From NCBI GenBank assembly GCA_002351365.1, contig DEGE01000022.1, positions 391 through 10,465 of the forward strand: DNA of 10,075 nt. The letters run 5' to 3'. Position numbers and translations under genes: made by a program. Source of the stretch: Candidatus Saccharibacteria bacterium UBA2834 (lineage in GTDB: Bacteria > Patescibacteriota > Saccharimonadia > Saccharimonadales > Saccharimonadaceae). The notes beneath the pieces are model-generated. The model saw nothing but the letters and a program-made list of their open reading frames with translations, did no database searches and was not told the DNA's origin. Shown piece by piece: positions 8,011-10,075 of the stretch. The first letter of the stretch is position 1, and every line of letters begins with the position of its first letter.

Positions 8011-8034
8011 AGGACCCCTCAGTGGGTCTTTTTT
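8011..8034 (+). terminator. Intrinsic terminator after the LCP gene
   Basis: GACCC (8013-8017) pairs with GGGTC (8024-8028) around a six-base loop. The stem can be lengthened by flanking A-T and G-T pairs, and six T residues follow at 8029-8034. It begins about ten bases after the LCP stop codon and closes the glycan block. Confidence 0.85.
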
Positions 8035-8035
8035 G

Positions 8036-8064
8036 TTGACGCTTAAGCCTTTTTACTCTATCTT
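8036..8064 (+). promoter_or_regulatory. Promoter for the acyltransferase gene
   Basis: TTGACG (8036-8041) and TATCTT (8059-8064) are separated by 17 bases and lie directly after the terminator. The -10 is imperfect. The predicted start near 8071 would leave a leader of only about ten bases, barely containing the Shine-Dalgarno, so a slightly different start point is possible. Confidence 0.45.
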
Positions 8065-8069
8065 TGAAT

Positions 8070-8077
8070 AAGGAGGT
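8070..8077 (+). promoter_or_regulatory. Near-perfect Shine-Dalgarno of the acyltransferase gene
   Basis: AAGGAGGT ends three bases before the ATG at 8081 and is the strongest ribosome binding site in the window. It contrasts with the absence of any Shine-Dalgarno before the genes at 3778 and 6208, and it fixes the start of this gene. Confidence 0.85.
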
Positions 8078-8080
8078 AAT

Positions 8081-9181
8081 ATGCGTAACCGTGAAACGGG
8101 TGGGCGCAATTATGGGATTGATCTATTGCGAATTCTCGCGATGTTTTTTGTGATCTTATTGCATTCTCTTGATGGAACTAAAGTACTATTCCCTAGTAGC
8201 CTCGAAATGTGCGATACGGGTTTATATAAAGCATTATGGCTGCTAGAGGTAATCGCATATGGAGCAGTTAACACGTTTGCGCTTATTAGTGGTTATGTGG
8301 GTTATCGTGAAAAGCCAAAAACCTATAAGATTTCATCTATTCTGTCACTTTGGCTACAAGTGGTTTTATATTCAATAATTATCACCGTCATTACGCACTT
8401 TATTTCTCCTTCCATAGCCACAAAGACAGATTTATTTATACAGGCCACGCCATTAATGCATAAGAATTATTGGTATTTAAATGCCTATGTAGGACTATTT
8501 TTCTTTATGCCTATTCTAGATACAGCAATCGGAAAACTATCTAAAAAATCCCTTAAGAGAATAACGTTTGCAATATTAGCTGTTTGCTGTATCGGATCAC
8601 AATTGATGCAGATAAATTTCAATCTTAATGAAGGTTATTCTGTAATCTGGTTGATTGTTTTGTATATCACCGGAGCAACCATTAAAAAATGCGATATAGG
8701 CAAGAAGTTAAAACCTTTCATGTGTCTAATAATCATATTTTCATTGAATTTAATCACATGGCTATTATATCTATTAAGAAAAACATTTATTGTCGGCGAT
8801 ATGACTATATCTACTACCGCCTTAGTAGGATATCTTTCGCCAACAGTGGTATTGGCGTCCATTTTCTATATCATCTGCTTTAGTAAACTAAAGTTCCCTA
8901 ATTTCATGATTAAAATCATTAAATTTGGCGCGCCTGGCGCTTTTGCTGCATATATATTAAATACTAATCATTTCTTTTATGATTACGGGCGCTTTTGGCA
9001 AGCCCCTCAAGTAGGGGTAATTCCTTCCTGGCAGATAATAATACTAACCGTCTCATTCTCATTAGCTTTCTTAATAGCCTCTATATTAATAGATAAAATA
9101 AGGCAAGTGCTGTTTATAAAATTGCACATCAATAATGCCCTCCAGGCATTAGATCGCAAAATTAGAAGTATTGCTAAATAG
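8081..9181 (+). CDS. Acyltransferase-3 family integral membrane protein (surface glycan O-acyltransferase-like)
   Basis: This 366-residue, very hydrophobic protein has about ten predicted membrane segments, the normal size for the family. It opens with the hallmark GIDLLRILAMFFVILLHS (12-29), including D14, R17 and the conserved H28. ALISGYVGY lies at 67-75, and the family-typical WYLNAYVGLFFFMPIL at 131-146. Members such as OafA move an acyl group across the membrane onto extracellular sugars. The actual acyl group and acceptor here are unknown. Placement after a glycopolymer block suggests decoration of that polymer, but the gene has its own promoter and is separated by a terminator. It is visibly more AT-rich than its neighbours, with more ATA and AGA codons, which may point to more recent acquisition or weaker codon selection. 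Confidence 0.9.
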   Translation: MRNRETGGRNYGIDLLRILAMFFVILLHSLDGTKVLFPSSLEMCDTGLYKALWLLEVIAYGAVNTFALISGYVGYREKPKTYKISSILSLWLQVVLYSIIITVITHFISPSIATKTDLFIQATPLMHKNYWYLNAYVGLFFFMPILDTAIGKLSKKSLKRITFAILAVCCIGSQLMQINFNLNEGYSVIWLIVLYITGATIKKCDIGKKLKPFMCLIIIFSLNLITWLLYLLRKTFIVGDMTISTTALVGYLSPTVVLASIFYIICFSKLKFPNFMIKIIKFGAPGAFAAYILNTNHFFYDYGRFWQAPQVGVIPSWQIIILTVSFSLAFLIASILIDKIRQVLFIKLHINNALQALDRKIRSIAK

Positions 9182-9284
9182 TAATTACCAGACTTTTCCA
9201 CAGCTGTGTATTATTTTACGCTTGCGCTTATTTATAGAGATGTTTTAAAAACCGAACAAAGTATATTTGCATTTTAAAAATATT

Positions 9285-9323
9285 ATGTTGTAAGTTTTTC
9301 ACATAGTGAAAAAGTTATAACAT
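9285..9323. repeat. 39-bp imperfect palindrome with 18-bp arms
   Basis: The left arm at 9285-9302 (ATGTTGTAAGTTTTTCAC) and right arm at 9306-9323 are inverted repeats around ATA. Sixteen of 18 positions are Watson-Crick pairs, one is G-T and one is G-G. The inner eight pairs are perfect (TTTTTCAC/GTGAAAAA). The repeat sits in AT-rich DNA between convergent genes. It could be an operator for a dimeric protein, a replication-related site or a hairpin at the 3' end of the acyltransferase mRNA. No strong T-run follows on either strand, so it is not a typical terminator. Confidence 0.8.
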
Positions 9324-9361
9324 CTTTTATATTAAAGTAAAATTAACAGATAAAAACCCAC

Positions 9362-9384
9362 AAAAAACCACCCCGAAGGGTGGT
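9362..9384 (-). terminator. Intrinsic terminator of the yidC-jag operon
   Basis: On the minus strand ACCACCC and GGGTGGT form a perfect seven-pair stem closed by a TTCG tetraloop (stem-loop 9384-9367) and followed by six T residues (9367-9362). It starts 12 bases after the jag stop codon. On the plus strand the T-run is weak, so the hairpin would stop the converging acyltransferase transcript only poorly. Confidence 0.92.
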
Positions 9385-9395
9385 CTTTATTAGCT

Positions 9396-9857
9396 CTACT
9401 CTGCCTTTTTCGTAATATGAAGGCGACGTTCGCGACCTTCGCCGGTACTAAAGGTTTCAATGTCGGAATAGTCACTAGCATAGCGGTGAACCGTGCGGCG
9501 GTCGGCAGCATTGAGATCGAGAATCTTTTCTTTACCGGTACGGCGGACTTCGTCGATCCAGCGCTCAGCTTGATGTTCAATCTTATCGGCGCGTTGGCGC
9601 TTATAGTCGGCAATATCGATATTTACACGCGTTACATCAGCATTGCGAGCCTGAAGTGTCATCATAACAACGTGCTGGAGAGCGCGAAGGTTGTTAGCGT
9701 TTTTACCGATCAAAAGTGAATTCATGCTGGTCGATGGAATAGAAAGCTGAATAACATCATCTTCGATGGTTGAGTAGACTGCCACATTGATACCAAAGAA
9801 GGATAAGAGATCCTCAAGGTATTTCGTTGCAAAACGAATTGATTCATCTGTATTCAT
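9396..9857 (-). CDS. jag: Jag/KhpB-like RNA-binding protein (KH and R3H domains)
   Basis: This 153-residue cytoplasmic protein is predicted to bind RNA. The KH part covers about 1-85 and carries the loop IGKNANNLRAL (50-60), the equivalent of the GxxG loop. The R3H part covers about 88-150 with RxxxH (R120 to H124) and DIETFSTGEGRERRLHI (132-148). It lacks the N-terminal Jag_N domain of Firmicutes proteins, and the short form is complete rather than truncated. A Shine-Dalgarno, AAGGAG (9872-9867), lies nine bases before the ATG, overlapping the end of the upstream gene. Only five bases separate that gene's stop from this start, so the two are surely cotranscribed. In Firmicutes KhpB works with KhpA in RNA binding and cell-envelope control; that role is known for the family, not shown here. 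Confidence 0.93.
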   Translation of the reverse strand: MNTDESIRFATKYLEDLLSFFGINVAVYSTIEDDVIQLSIPSTSMNSLLIGKNANNLRALQHVVMMTLQARNADVTRVNIDIADYKRQRADKIEHQAERWIDEVRRTGKEKILDLNAADRRTVHRYASDYSDIETFSTGEGRERRLHITKKAE

Positions 9858-9862
9858 TGATT

Positions 9863-10075
9863 TTATCTCCTTTTCTTTTTATCAGAAGCGGAAATACGGG
9901 TAATGTGGACTTTTTCGTCCTTTTTGTTTTTCTTTTTATTGTTATAGTGTGATGTCGATTTAATTTTTGTAATCTGAGCCTCTTCTTTGGCAATCTCAGC
10001 GTCTTTTTCGATAATTTCAGCTTCTTGTGCTTCGATGATTTTTTCGTCTTTTTTGAGCTCTTTGAGAATCTTTTT
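9863..10075 (-). CDS. yidC: C-terminal end of a probable YidC/OxaA membrane insertase
   Basis: The last 70 codons and TAA stop of a gene that enters from the right edge are visible. The tail is highly charged, with a helical Glu/Lys/Ala pattern such as EAQEAEIIEKDAEI (visible residues 15-28), then a Lys/Asn-rich stretch and the basic end SDKKKRR. No catalytic or membrane part lies inside the window. The assignment rests on the position directly upstream of jag, the conserved rnpA-yidC-jag order in bacteria, and the fact that YidC proteins often end in a basic ribosome-contacting tail. A different gene with a coiled-coil end cannot be excluded. Confidence 0.6.
   Translation of the reverse strand, partial: KKILKELKKDEKIIEAQEAEIIEKDAEIAKEEAQITKIKSTSHYNNKKKNKKDEKVHITRISASDKKKRR

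Noticed and set aside
9285..9323. The palindrome as an ordinary rho-independent terminator for the acyltransferase gene
   Set aside because: The stem is AT-rich and is followed by CTTTTATATT, not a strong T-run. It lies about 100 bases after the stop codon.
9417..9719. 100-codon plus-strand frame opposite jag
   Set aside because: The KH and R3H motifs are on the minus strand; the plus-strand frame has no Shine-Dalgarno and no family pattern.
1..10075. Recoding of TGA (code 25, as in Gracilibacteria/Absconditabacteria)
   Set aside because: No gene contains an in-frame TGA. The visible stops are all TAA or TAG, but seven stops are too few to infer recoding, so the standard bacterial code is kept.

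Overview
The window looks like a chromosomal segment of a Candidatus Saccharibacteria (TM7) or related Patescibacteria/CPR bacterium. This is inferred from several features together: a very short KH-R3H Jag protein directly after a YidC-like C-terminus, an LCP protein with a long lysine-rich cytoplasmic tail, a very large Gly/Asp-rich membrane protein, lysine/asparagine-rich proteins with fairly low GC, and two genes that appear to be read from leaderless mRNAs. The standard bacterial code fits. No rRNA, tRNA, CRISPR array or insertion sequence was seen.

Layout. (1) Positions 1-2954, minus strand: the first 984 codons of a giant membrane/secreted protein that continues beyond the left edge. 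(2) 2955-3101: a compact divergent promoter region. (3) 3102-3707, plus strand: a small membrane-anchored protein with a charged linker and a C-terminal beta-rich domain. (4) 3778-8001, plus strand: a three-gene surface-glycopolymer block made of a GT4 glycosyltransferase, an O-antigen ligase/polymerase-like membrane protein and an LCP (LytR-CpsA-Psr) glycopolymer transferase. It is closed by an intrinsic terminator at about 8011-8034. (5) 8081-9181, plus strand: an AT-richer acyltransferase-3 membrane protein with its own promoter and a near-perfect Shine-Dalgarno. (6) 9182-9395: an AT-rich intergenic stretch holding a striking 39-bp inverted repeat, one DnaA-box-like 9-mer, and the terminator of the opposing operon. 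(7) 9396-10075, minus strand: jag/khpB and the C-terminal end of a probable yidC. These are part of the conserved rpmH-rnpA-yidC-jag block, which usually flanks the replication origin.

How the genes could work together: the glycosyltransferase would extend a lipid-linked saccharide in the cytoplasm, the ligase/polymerase-like protein would join or polymerise glycans on the outer face, LCP would transfer the product to peptidoglycan, and the acyltransferase could decorate it. No initiating phosphoglycosyltransferase or flippase is visible, so those steps must be encoded elsewhere. YidC and Jag serve membrane-protein insertion and RNA binding and are unrelated housekeeping genes. The large minus-strand protein and the small divergent protein have no function I can assign with confidence. 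They are the least understood part of the window.
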